From positions 1 through 64,000 of the forward strand of contig CAVPHU010000005.1 in the NCBI GenBank assembly GCA_963704815.1: a stretch of 64,000 nucleotides of DNA, read 5' to 3'. Each line of letters starts with the position of its first letter. The stretch's first letter is position 1. The DNA comes from DATKWD01 sp963704815 (lineage in GTDB: Bacteria; Actinomycetota; Acidimicrobiia; Acidimicrobiales; Salinilacustritrichaceae). This document shows positions 38,045 to 46,579 of the stretch, piece after piece. Below the pieces are notes generated by a model that did no database searches, was not told the DNA's origin, and saw nothing but the letters and a program-made list of their open reading frames with translations. A program made the translations under genes and the position numbers.

Positions 38045-38080
38045 GGTGACGCTCCCTGGCTGCGGCCAGGACGAATCGAA

Positions 38081-38110
38081 CGAGGCCCGGGCCCGATGGT
38101 CCGGGCCTCG
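38081..38110 (+). terminator. terminator hairpin after glnII
   Basis: Perfect 10-bp stem CGAGGCCCGG / CCGGGCCTCG with a 10-base loop, 36 bases after the GSII stop and before the next operon. Confidence 0.75.
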
Positions 38111-38140
38111 TCGCGTCCCGGTCCCTAGTGTTGATCCCTG

Positions 38141-39643
38141 ATGCGGCTGACGGCTCCCCAGATCGACCGAGGCCTGGCGACCATCCGAACCACCGCTCGA
38201 CTGGTGTCACCCGACGCCGACATCGAACTGTGGTACGAGGCCCCGGGCGACTGGCCCATCGATCGAACCGGTGCTCCGTTCGTGCCGGTCGCCACCCTGC
38301 TGGCCACCGCCGCCGGCGCTGACGCGCTCGAGATCGACGGCCCGATTCCGACGCCACTGCTCGACGGCGCTCGCCGAGCATCCGAGCTGATCGGCATCCA
38401 CTTCGGCCACCCTGGCGTGGCCATCGAGGCCGAGGGGCGCCCACCGCCCGTCGTCGACGAGACCGACCGTCGTGTCGGTCTCTTCTTCTCGCGTGGGGTC
38501 GACTCGTCGGCGAACCTGGTGCTCGCCGACCGGGGGCGGCTCGATCCACGGCCCGACACGGCGCTCATCGTCTCCGGCATCGACCCGGCCAACCACGCCG
38601 ACCTCGAAGCCCGGCTGTGCGCCGACGCCGTCCACGCCGCGTCGACCTTCGGGCTCGACTCCGTCGTCGTGTCCTCGAACCTGCGCGACGTGATCGATCA
38701 CCGGATGCTCTGGATCGAAGGCTTCGGCGAGGTGCTCGCCGGCGTCGGACTCCTGCTGTCGAATCGACTCTCGGACGCCATCCTCTCCTCGGCAGCACCG
38801 AACCAGCGCTTCTACACCGGCTCGCACCCCGACATCGATCCGTTGTGGGGCAACGGCGCGGTGGCGTTCCACCACCTCCCGACCGACCTCGAGCGCAGCG
38901 AGAAGGTGAAGCTCATCGTCGAGGACGGTCGACCACTCGAGTTCCTCAGGGTGTGCTGGTCCGGGCACGAGCGCAACTGCGGCGTGTGCCGCAAGTGCAT
39001 GCAGACCCTGACGCTGATCGAAGCGTTCGGCGGCGATCCCAGCGGGTCGTTCGACAACACCGACGTCTCGCCCGAAGACCTGCGCCGCGACGGGCCCGGC
39101 TCCATCCTCCGCCCCGACTACGTGCACGCGACGCTGGCCGAGCTGGCCCCGGCCGCCGCCGAGCGGCTCGAGGCGGCCGAGACCCGCACCGCACCCGCAG
39201 CGCTGCTCGAGGCGGCGGTGGCCAGTCCGAACGGATCCGCATCGTGGCTCGTGCTCAGCTCGGGCGGGCCGGTGTCGGCGACGCTGTTGGACACCGCGCT
39301 CCGCCATGGCCGCGGGACGGTGCTCGAGGAGGGGCCCACCCTGACGACCCACGTGCTGCGGACCGCAGCCGGCCATGCCGGGGTCACCATGTGGCCGACG
39401 ATCGGTGCCAAGACCGACGCGCTCCGAGCCATCGAATGTCTGCGGAGCGGGAGCCGGCCCTTGATCGTCCACCCAGAAGGCGAGCGCGACGCCGCTCGCG
39501 CGGCCCTGCCCCGATCGATCCACGATCTCGTCGGCTCGGTCGTCGACGTCGCCGACGTGATCGACCGGGCGGCCGACGACCTCCCGCGTCTGGCCGCGGC
39601 GTTGACCGGCGGGGCCCTCGGATGGCTGCAGGCCGACCCATGA
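38141..39643 (+). CDS. PP-loop (QueC/ExsB-like) nucleotide-hydrolase-superfamily protein
   Basis: A 500-residue protein not assigned to a known pathway. After a 105-residue N-terminal region comes a PP-loop variant FFSRGVDSS (normally SGGxDS; here the first Gly is Arg), then an alpha/beta HUP-like core. Near residue 270-288 is a cysteine knot CWSGHERNCGVCRKCMQT, resembling the zinc site of QueC-type enzymes. The final 150 residues form a separate alpha/beta part. It heads a coupled operon with a glycosyltransferase/pyruvyltransferase fusion, so a role in activating or modifying a cell-surface sugar or peptide is a reasonable guess. Confidence 0.65.
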   Translation: MRLTAPQIDRGLATIRTTARLVSPDADIELWYEAPGDWPIDRTGAPFVPVATLLATAAGADALEIDGPIPTPLLDGARRASELIGIHFGHPGVAIEAEGRPPPVVDETDRRVGLFFSRGVDSSANLVLADRGRLDPRPDTALIVSGIDPANHADLEARLCADAVHAASTFGLDSVVVSSNLRDVIDHRMLWIEGFGEVLAGVGLLLSNRLSDAILSSAAPNQRFYTGSHPDIDPLWGNGAVAFHHLPTDLERSEKVKLIVEDGRPLEFLRVCWSGHERNCGVCRKCMQTLTLIEAFGGDPSGSFDNTDVSPEDLRRDGPGSILRPDYVHATLAELAPAAAERLEAAETRTAPAALLEAAVASPNGSASWLVLSSGGPVSATLLDTALRHGRGTVLEEGPTLTTHVLRTAAGHAGVTMWPTIGAKTDALRAIECLRSGSRPLIVHPEGERDAARAALPRSIHDLVGSVVDVADVIDRAADDLPRLAAALTGGALGWLQADP

Positions 39644-41928
39644 GCGCCGTGGACCGCGGCCGAAGGCTCGCCGCTCAGATGGCACGGGCGGCCGGCCGGG
39701 TCGAGGACACCGACCATCGTTCCGAACAGACCCTCGAAGCGATCCTCGAGATCCTCCATCGGGCGAGGCACCAGACCACCGACCACGAGCTCTGGCAGCT
39801 CCGACGGGTGGTCGAGGAGATCAACCACGTCATCCAACAGCCCGACACCACCCAGGAAGAGATCTCCGCCCGCATCGCGTCGGAGGTCGAGCGCATCGGC
39901 GGAAGGCTCGGGGCGGTGCAACGCGCCGTCGAGGGACCCGCTCGCGACGCGGCGTTCGAGGCGACGGTCGCCACCGTCGAGTCGACCGACGATCTCGAGC
40001 CGGGCCTCAGCGTGCTCATCGCCACGTGGAACCACGCCACCCGCCTCGACGGCGCCATCGAGGACGCCTGTGCCGTCACCAGCCCCGACCGGGTGATCGT
40101 GCTCGACGATGCCAGCAGCGATTCCACCCCGCAGCTGCTTGCGGCCCGACCCGAGCCGATCACCGTCATCCGCGCCGTCGCCAATCTCGGTCTCACCCGG
40201 GCGCGCAACGTGTTGCTGGCCGCCGCCCGCACCCAGCACGTGTTGTTCCTCGACGCCGACAACCGACTCGACCACGACGCGGTCGCGCAGATGGCCGAGC
40301 TGGCTCGGACGTGGCAGGCGACCGTGGTCCACGGCGCGTTGATCGAAGTCGACGGCTCGGAGACCCCGACCGGCATCCTGAGCGCCGCCGCGATGAACGG
40401 CCACTACTTCGCCCGGTCCCACAACGTCATCGACACCTTGGCCCTGGTCGACCTCGCCGCCGTACGTGGCGTCGGCGGCTACACCATCGAGCCGGCCCTC
40501 GAACCGGTGGAGGACTGGGACATGTGGCACCGCCTCGCCGCGACCGGTGGCCTGCTCGTGCACGCGCCGATCGTGACCGGGCGCAAGCTCCGCATCGGAC
40601 TCGGCTTGGGCAGTCAAGCCGCCGATCACACCGATCTCCATCGCATGATCGCCCGCACCCACCGGTTCGACGGGCGCCTCGACGACCAGACGGTGGCCTC
40701 GGCCGTCATCGACCCCGACCACGGGCCCCTGTGGGCGTCAGCCCGTGCGGTCGAGAGCCATCCCGAGCTCGCAGCCGCGCTCGGCGAGCGACATCACGAC
40801 GCGTGGTTGCCGACCCCGGCACCGGTCGACGATCTTCCCCGCAGTGTCCTGCTGGTCGGCGCCGGCGGGGTGCGGAACCTCGGCGACGACGTCACCACCA
40901 TCGCGGCGGTCCGACGGCTGGCCACCCTGCTGGATCCCGACATCGCGATCGAGATCGTCACCGACGGCGAGCGACCGATCCCGGTCCTCGCACCTGGCAT
41001 CTGGATGGGCACCCTCACCGAATACGCCCATCGCCCCCTCACCCATCACGTCGCAGTGGTGTTCAGCGGCGGCGGCACGGTCACCGACCACTTCGCGCAA
41101 CAGACCCACCTGCGTCGAAGCGTCGCCGACCAGGCCGCCCGAGCCGGCATCCCGGTGATCATGACCGGGCAGGGCATCGGGCCGGTCGAAGCCACCGCCG
41201 AGGCGGCGAGCGGCCTGTTCGGTACCGCCGAGGCGGTGTCGTGTCGCGACGAGGCATCGGCTGCGCTGGCCCGCGAGTTGGGTGCCCGCCACGTCGAAGT
41301 GATCAGCGACGACGCCGCCGGCGCGGCGCCGGCCTCCCCCGCCGACCTCCCCGCGCCGGTCCGACATCTCCCCGAACGCGGCTGGGTGGCGTTCAACGCT
41401 CGACTCGCCAACTACGCCGAGGTCGACGAGGACGAGATCCGCGCGTGGGCCGACGTCGTCGACGAAGCCGCCGCCGACGCCGGGGTCCCGGTCGTGGCCG
41501 TGGCGATCGAACGCCAGCCGCCCTGGGAGATCGAGACGCTGGCCGACCTGGCGACCGTTCCGCGACGGGCGCCCTGGATCATCGTCGACTGCGCCGACGA
41601 TCCCGACGGCGCGCGGTCGTGCTTCGCGCTGGCGCTCGCTGCGGTCGTGCGGTCCTACCACGCAGCCTGGTTCGCACTCGAGGGCGGGGCCCCGGTCCTG
41701 CTGCCGCCCGCCGGTCCGTACTACGAGGCCAAGAATCGCGGCCTCCGACGATTCGCCGGCCTCGACGCCGCATTCGACGAACGGGAGCCTCCCGCCACCG
41801 CCGACGAGCTCCGCTCGCGATGGAAGGCCGTCGCGGCCAGCGCATCAGCACCGTTGGATGGCCTCGACCGACGCGTCACCGACTGGCTCGCAACCCAGCT
41901 CACGGCCGCCGGCGTCCCCACGCGATGA
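39640..41928 (+). CDS. GT2 glycosyltransferase fused to polysaccharide pyruvyltransferase domain
   Basis: A 762-residue bifunctional protein. Residues 1-115 are a charged helical region. Residues 125-330 are a GT-A/GT2 domain (LSVLIATWNHATRLDGAIED, VIVLDDASSDST, DxD-like FLDADNR, then EPVEDWDMWHRL). Residues 400-740 are a polysaccharide pyruvyltransferase-like domain (LLVGAGGVRNLGDDVTTIAAV, VVFSGGGTVTDHF, IPVIMTGQGIGPV, SYHAAWFALEGGAPVLL). The two activities are usually on separate proteins. ATG overlaps the PP-loop gene's stop. It would add a sugar and ketal-pyruvate to a surface glycan; cytoplasmic. Confidence 0.82.
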   Translation: MSAVDRGRRLAAQMARAAGRVEDTDHRSEQTLEAILEILHRARHQTTDHELWQLRRVVEEINHVIQQPDTTQEEISARIASEVERIGGRLGAVQRAVEGPARDAAFEATVATVESTDDLEPGLSVLIATWNHATRLDGAIEDACAVTSPDRVIVLDDASSDSTPQLLAARPEPITVIRAVANLGLTRARNVLLAAARTQHVLFLDADNRLDHDAVAQMAELARTWQATVVHGALIEVDGSETPTGILSAAAMNGHYFARSHNVIDTLALVDLAAVRGVGGYTIEPALEPVEDWDMWHRLAATGGLLVHAPIVTGRKLRIGLGLGSQAADHTDLHRMIARTHRFDGRLDDQTVASAVIDPDHGPLWASARAVESHPELAAALGERHHDAWLPTPAPVDDLPRSVLLVGAGGVRNLGDDVTTIAAVRRLATLLDPDIAIEIVTDGERPIPVLAPGIWMGTLTEYAHRPLTHHVAVVFSGGGTVTDHFAQQTHLRRSVADQAARAGIPVIMTGQGIGPVEATAEAASGLFGTAEAVSCRDEASAALARELGARHVEVISDDAAGAAPASPADLPAPVRHLPERGWVAFNARLANYAEVDEDEIRAWADVVDEAAADAGVPVVAVAIERQPPWEIETLADLATVPRRAPWIIVDCADDPDGARSCFALALAAVVRSYHAAWFALEGGAPVLLPPAGPYYEAKNRGLRRFAGLDAAFDEREPPATADELRSRWKAVAASASAPLDGLDRRVTDWLATQLTAAGVPTR

Positions 41929-42992
41929 TCGGCACCCCTGATCCATCGGCGCTCGTCCCGCTGCCGCCCCAACCCGACGGCGTGACCTGGCCCACCTCCC
42001 GATGGCCGACCGCCGACCCGCCGACCGAGGCCATCGTCGAGTTGGCCGAGGCGATGCTCGATCAGCCCGACCGCTACGGCCAGACCTTCGCCCAGGTCGT
42101 CGTCCACGAAGGCCGACTCGTCCACGAGGCCTACGCAGGCGAGCTCGAGCACTGGGACCGGGCGGATGAGCCCGTGATCCCGACCACCCAGCTGCTCAGC
42201 TGGTCGATGGCCAAGTCGTTCACCCACGCTGCGGTCGGCATCGCGGTCGGCGACGGGCTCCTCGACATCGACGACCCTGCGCCGGTGCCCGAGTGGGCCG
42301 GCGACGAGCGAGCGGCGATCACCCTCGACCATCTGTTGTGCATGCGAGACGGACTCGAGTTCTGGGAGGACTACGAACACGGGCTCGAGGCGCACGTCGT
42401 CGAGATGCTGTTCGGAGCCGGTCAGGCCGACGTCGCCGCCTTCGCCGTCAGCCGCCCCGCGGCTCACCCACCTGGCGAGGTCTACAACTACTCGTCGGGC
42501 ACGACGAACATCATCAGCCGCATCCTGGGCGCCGCCGTCGGTGACGGCCGCCACGACACCGAGCGCTTCCTGCGGACCCGCCTGTTCGACCCCATCGGGA
42601 TGACCACCGCCGACCCGCGCTTCGACGACGCCGGCACGTTCATCGGATCGAGCTACCTCTACGCCACCGCGCAGGACTTCGCCCGGTTCGGACTGCTCTA
42701 CCTCCGCGACGGCGTCTGGGACGGAGCCCGGATCCTGCCCGAAGGGTGGGTCGACCACGGGCGCGTCGAGCGGTCGATCGACCCGACCGACGGACGCCGC
42801 TACGGCGCCCACTGGTGGGTCGTCGGCGACGAGCACGGCAGCTTCTGGGCCAACGGCTACGACGGCCAGTCGATCCTGATCGTCCCCGCCCTCGACCTGA
42901 TCGTGGTGCGGATCGGCAAGACCGACATCAGCCTCGGACCGAACCTGCACGAGTGGCGGCTCTCGATGATCGGCGCGGTCGCCGACGCCTGA
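41925..42992 (+). CDS. class C beta-lactamase-type serine hydrolase
   Basis: A 355-residue serine hydrolase of the penicillin-binding-protein/esterase family. It has the nucleophile motif SMAKS (SxxK) at about residue 90, a YSS tyrosine motif in VYNYSSGTTN, and a late GYDGQS in the KTG position. No signal peptide is seen, so it appears cytoplasmic. ATG overlaps the preceding stop, completing a three-gene coupled operon. It may act as an esterase or amidase on the operon's product; whether it hydrolyses beta-lactams is not evident. Confidence 0.8.
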   Translation: MIGTPDPSALVPLPPQPDGVTWPTSRWPTADPPTEAIVELAEAMLDQPDRYGQTFAQVVVHEGRLVHEAYAGELEHWDRADEPVIPTTQLLSWSMAKSFTHAAVGIAVGDGLLDIDDPAPVPEWAGDERAAITLDHLLCMRDGLEFWEDYEHGLEAHVVEMLFGAGQADVAAFAVSRPAAHPPGEVYNYSSGTTNIISRILGAAVGDGRHDTERFLRTRLFDPIGMTTADPRFDDAGTFIGSSYLYATAQDFARFGLLYLRDGVWDGARILPEGWVDHGRVERSIDPTDGRRYGAHWWVVGDEHGSFWANGYDGQSILIVPALDLIVVRIGKTDISLGPNLHEWRLSMIGAVADA

Positions 42993-43010
42993 TCGCGGAC
43001 TCGGATCAGC

Positions 43011-43241
43011 TCAGCCCCGGACCACACGACCGTCGGAATCGAGACAGCCCGCCGGCGGTGTCGTCGCGTCGGGTCCGCCTGTCGGGCATCGCCCCAACGT
43101 GTCGCTGGTGGTGGAAGGTGCGTCCGGGGCCGGGTCGAGCCGGGGATCCTGGTCGGTGCCACAGCCGGTCACGGCCAGGGCCAGAGCGAGGACCACAGCC
43201 ACCATCGCGATGCCCACCTGCCCACCGACCCGGCCGATCAC
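43011..43241 (-). CDS. small lipoprotein
   Basis: A 76-residue protein with a lipoprotein signal (hydrophobic VAVVLALALAVTGC, lipobox Cys near residue 27) and a Pro/Thr/Asp-rich mature part with two further Cys (RCPTGG, AGCLDSDG) that could form a disulfide. GTG 43241 overlaps the stop of the upstream esterase gene. No homologue recognised. Confidence 0.6.
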   Translation of the reverse strand: MIGRVGGQVGIAMVAVVLALALAVTGCGTDQDPRLDPAPDAPSTTSDTLGRCPTGGPDATTPPAGCLDSDGRVVRG

Positions 43242-44158
43242 CGGAGTGCGGCTGCCAGGGTCGCCGAGCTGTCCGCGAGGGCCGTGTTGGCATCGTCCAG
43301 GAGCGCGTGGAGTCCGAAGAAACCGTGGATCTGACCGTCGTAGCGCGTGGCCTCGACGGCGACGCCGGCCGCACGCATGGCCTCGGCATAGGCCTCACCT
43401 TCGTCGCGCAGCGGGTCGTATTCGGCGGTGATGACGGTGGCGGGCGCGAGCCCGGCGAGGTCGGTGGCGTGGAGCGGTGACGCGACGGGGTCCGTGGGAT
43501 CGGCGTCGCCGAGGTAGAGATCGCAGAACCACTCCATGGCATCGGCCGTGAGGAAGAAGCCTTCGGCGTTCTCGCGATAGCTCTCACTCGTCCGGGTGCA
43601 GTCGGTGACCGGATAGACCAGCAGTTGGTGGGCGAGGTCGGTGCCCTCGTCGCGGGCGTGACGGGCGACGACGGCGGCCAGGTTGCCGCCGGCCGAGTCG
43701 CCCCCGACCGCGATCCGCGATCCGTCGATGGCACCGTCGGCCCCGGCGCGGGCCCAGTCGAGTGCGGCGATCGCGTCGGTCACCGCAGCGGGGAACCGGT
43801 GCTCGGGGGCGAGGCGGTAGTCGACCGACAAGACGGCGACCCCGCCCTTCACACACAGGGTGCGAGCGGTTGCATCCGCCGTCTCGAGGTCGCCGATGAC
43901 CCAGCCGCCGCCGTGATACCAGACCAGCGCCGGGTGCGGACCGTCCTCGTCGGGCAGGTAGAGGCGAGCGCCGAAGCTGGCGTCGGGCCCGTCGATCACG
44001 ATGTCGGTGGTCGATGCCGGTGTCTCGGTCGGCGGATTCATGGCTCCCATCGCCGCGAACGTCTCCCGGGCGTCGACCGGATCCATCTCGTGGAGCGCCG
44101 GCCCGTCGAGCGCAGCCATCATGTCCAGCAACTGGGTGACCTGAGGGTGAGGAGCCAT
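43238..44158 (-). CDS. alpha/beta hydrolase fold-3 (HSL-type) esterase
   Basis: A 306-residue hormone-sensitive-lipase-family esterase. The oxyanion motif is WYHGGGWVIGD, the nucleophile GGDSAGGN, the acid is Asp in ITAEYDPLRDEG, and the histidine lies in GQIHGFF. All catalytic residues are present; no signal peptide. Likely acts on short acyl esters. It is coupled to a small lipoprotein gene and divergent from NAD synthetase. Confidence 0.9.
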   Translation of the reverse strand: MAPHPQVTQLLDMMAALDGPALHEMDPVDARETFAAMGAMNPPTETPASTTDIVIDGPDASFGARLYLPDEDGPHPALVWYHGGGWVIGDLETADATARTLCVKGGVAVLSVDYRLAPEHRFPAAVTDAIAALDWARAGADGAIDGSRIAVGGDSAGGNLAAVVARHARDEGTDLAHQLLVYPVTDCTRTSESYRENAEGFFLTADAMEWFCDLYLGDADPTDPVASPLHATDLAGLAPATVITAEYDPLRDEGEAYAEAMRAAGVAVEATRYDGQIHGFFGLHALLDDANTALADSSATLAAALR

Positions 44159-44202
44159 GCCGGAATCCTGCCATCTTCCCGTGGGCCGTACGATGCGGAG
44201 CC

Positions 44203-45924
44203 ATGCGCCGGATCCGGGTGGCCGCCTGCCAGATCAACACGAGAGTCGGTGATCTCGACCACAACGTCGAGGCCATCCTCGGCGCGCTCGACACCGCCGA
44301 GGCCGCAGGCGCCGACCTGGCGGTGTTCCCCGAGCTGGCCACCACGGGATATCCACCCGAAGACCTCCTGTTGAAGCCCGGCTTCGTCGCCGACAACCGC
44401 GACGCGCTGGGGAAGGTGGCGGCCCGCACCGGCCGCTGTGTGGCGGTCATCGGTTTCGTCGACCTCGACCACGATCTCCACAACGCGGCGGCGGTCTGCG
44501 CCCACGGCGAGGTCCAGGCCGTCTACCGCAAGCAGTTGCTCCCCAACTCCTCGGTGTTCGACGAGCGGCGCTACTTCGAGCCGGGCCGACCCGATCAGGT
44601 CGAACTGGTCACCGTCGCCGGCGTGACCGTGGGGGTGTCCATCTGCGAGGACGCCTGGAGTCCCGCCGGACCGATTCGCACCCAGGCGCAGGCCGGCGCC
44701 GAACTGATCGTCAATCTCAACGCCTCGCCCTATCACGAGGGCAAGCTCGACGTCCGGGAACGGATGCTGGCCACCCGGGCGGCCGACGCCTCGGCGACGC
44801 TCGTCTACGTCAACCAGGTGGGTGGCCAGGACGAGTTGGTCTTCGACGGGGCGTCGATGATCTTCGACAGCGACGGGTCCCTGCTCGCCCGAGCTCCGCA
44901 GTTCGACGAAGCCGTGCTGGTGACCGATGTCGAGGTCCGCCCCGTCTTCCGCAAGCGGCTCCTCGACCCGCGGGGGCGGGACAACCCGCCCCGCCTGCCC
45001 GTGAAGCCGGTGACCGACCAGGCCCAACCGGCCGAGCGCCCCGCTCCGGCGACCATCGCACCGGCCATGGGCGACGCCGAGGAGGTGTACCGGGCGCTCG
45101 TGCTCGGGACCCGCGACTACGTGCAGAAGAACGGCTTCTCCGACATCGTGTTCGGCCTCTCGGGCGGCATCGACTCGTCGTTGTCCGCGGTCATCGCCGC
45201 CGACGCGGTGGGCGCCGACCACGTGCACGCGGTCGCACTGCCCTCTCGCTACTCGACCGAACACTCGATCTCCGACGCCGAGGCGCTGTGCGCGACGGCC
45301 GGCATCGAGCTCCGAACGATCGCCATCGAGCCGGCCTTCGCGGCCACCCTCGACCTGCTGGCTCCGTCGTTCGAGGGCCACGACGCCGACGTGACCGAGG
45401 AGAACATCCAGGGCCGGATCCGAGCCGTCCTGTTGATGGCCATGGCCAACAAGTTCCGGCGCTGGCTGGTCATGATCTGCGGCAACAAGTCCGAGCTGGC
45501 CGTCGGCTACACCACGATCTACGGCGTCGACATGGCCGGCGGGTTCGCCCCGATCAAGGACGTCGCCAAGACCAAGGTGTACGAGCTCGCCCGTTGGCGG
45601 AACAGCGTCGGCGACGGGCCCGTCATCCCCGACAACGTGCTCTCCAAACCCCCGTCCGCCGAACTCGCGCCGGGCCAGCTCGACTCGGACAACCTGCCGC
45701 CCTACGAGATCCTCGACCCGATCCTCGAGCGGTACGTCGAGCTCGACCACACCGCCGCGGAGATCGTGGCCGAGGGGTTCGATGCCGATCTCGTTCGGCG
45801 CATCACCCGGCTCGTCGACGTCGCCGAGTGGAAACGTCGCCAGTCACCGGTCGGGGTCCGCGTCACTCCCAAGGCGTTCGGCAAGGACCGCCGCCTCCCC
45901 ATCACCAACGGCTACCCGGGCTGA
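44203..45924 (+). CDS. nadE: glutamine-dependent NAD+ synthetase
   Basis: A 573-residue two-domain enzyme making NAD+ from deamido-NAD+, ATP and glutamine. The N-terminal nitrilase-type glutaminase (1-260) has catalytic Glu in PELATTGYPPEDLLLKP, Lys in VYRKQLLPN and Cys in SICEDAW. The C-terminal synthetase has the PP-loop GLSGGIDSSLSAVIAADAV and GNKSELAVGYTT. Length is normal and nothing is missing. ATG 44203. A HAD gene follows 3 bases after its stop. Confidence 0.95.
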   Translation: MRRIRVAACQINTRVGDLDHNVEAILGALDTAEAAGADLAVFPELATTGYPPEDLLLKPGFVADNRDALGKVAARTGRCVAVIGFVDLDHDLHNAAAVCAHGEVQAVYRKQLLPNSSVFDERRYFEPGRPDQVELVTVAGVTVGVSICEDAWSPAGPIRTQAQAGAELIVNLNASPYHEGKLDVRERMLATRAADASATLVYVNQVGGQDELVFDGASMIFDSDGSLLARAPQFDEAVLVTDVEVRPVFRKRLLDPRGRDNPPRLPVKPVTDQAQPAERPAPATIAPAMGDAEEVYRALVLGTRDYVQKNGFSDIVFGLSGGIDSSLSAVIAADAVGADHVHAVALPSRYSTEHSISDAEALCATAGIELRTIAIEPAFAATLDLLAPSFEGHDADVTEENIQGRIRAVLLMAMANKFRRWLVMICGNKSELAVGYTTIYGVDMAGGFAPIKDVAKTKVYELARWRNSVGDGPVIPDNVLSKPPSAELAPGQLDSDNLPPYEILDPILERYVELDHTAAEIVAEGFDADLVRRITRLVDVAEWKRRQSPVGVRVTPKAFGKDRRLPITNGYPG

Positions 45925-45927
45925 TTC

Positions 45928-46560
45928 GTGTCGGCTCGCCGGTTCGACGCCGTCGTGTTCGACTTCTCCGGCGTGATGGTCGCCTCGGCGTTCCATGCCA
46001 TGGCCCAGGTCGCGCCCGACCATCCACAGGAAGACGTGCTCGACCTCCTGATGGGGCCGTACCACGAGGACACCGACCACCACTGGCACCAGGTCGAACG
46101 CGGCGAGATCAGCATCTTCGACTGGGTGGTCTGGGTGCAGGAGGAGGCCGAGCGGCGCGACATCCCCATCGATCTCAGCCGGATGCAGACGATGATGGGC
46201 GACCTCGTGCCCCAGGAGCCGATGCTCGCCGCGTGCCGCCGCATCCGCGTGGCGGGCTTGAAGACGTCGCTGCTCACCAACAACGTGGCCGAGGGCTCGT
46301 CGTCCTGGCGGGCCGTGCTCCCGCTCGACGACCTCTTCGACGACGTGGTCGATTCATCCGCGGTCGGGATGCGCAAGCCCAACCCCGACATCTTCCATCT
46401 GGCGCTCGAGCGCCTGGGCGGGATCGCTCCCGAGCGAGCGGTGTTCCTCGACGACGCCCCCGGCAACATCGAGGGCGCCCGCACGGCAGGTCTGCACACG
46501 ATCCACGTCGACGACACCGCCGTGGCCGCCGAGGAGTTGGAGACCCTCATCTTCGACTGA
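45928..46560 (+). CDS. HAD-IA family phosphatase
   Basis: A 210-residue haloacid-dehalogenase-like hydrolase. Motif I is FDFSGVMV (second Asp replaced, as in the sEH-N/YihX branch), motif II TSLLTNN, motif III Lys in GMRKPNPDIF, and motif IV VFLDDAPGNIEGAR. Probably a sugar- or nucleotide-phosphate phosphatase. GTG 45928 starts directly after nadE, so it is likely co-transcribed with it. Confidence 0.85.
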   Translation: MSARRFDAVVFDFSGVMVASAFHAMAQVAPDHPQEDVLDLLMGPYHEDTDHHWHQVERGEISIFDWVVWVQEEAERRDIPIDLSRMQTMMGDLVPQEPMLAACRRIRVAGLKTSLLTNNVAEGSSSWRAVLPLDDLFDDVVDSSAVGMRKPNPDIFHLALERLGGIAPERAVFLDDAPGNIEGARTAGLHTIHVDDTAVAAEELETLIFD

Positions 46561-46579
46561 CCGTCCGTTAGGGTTTCGT

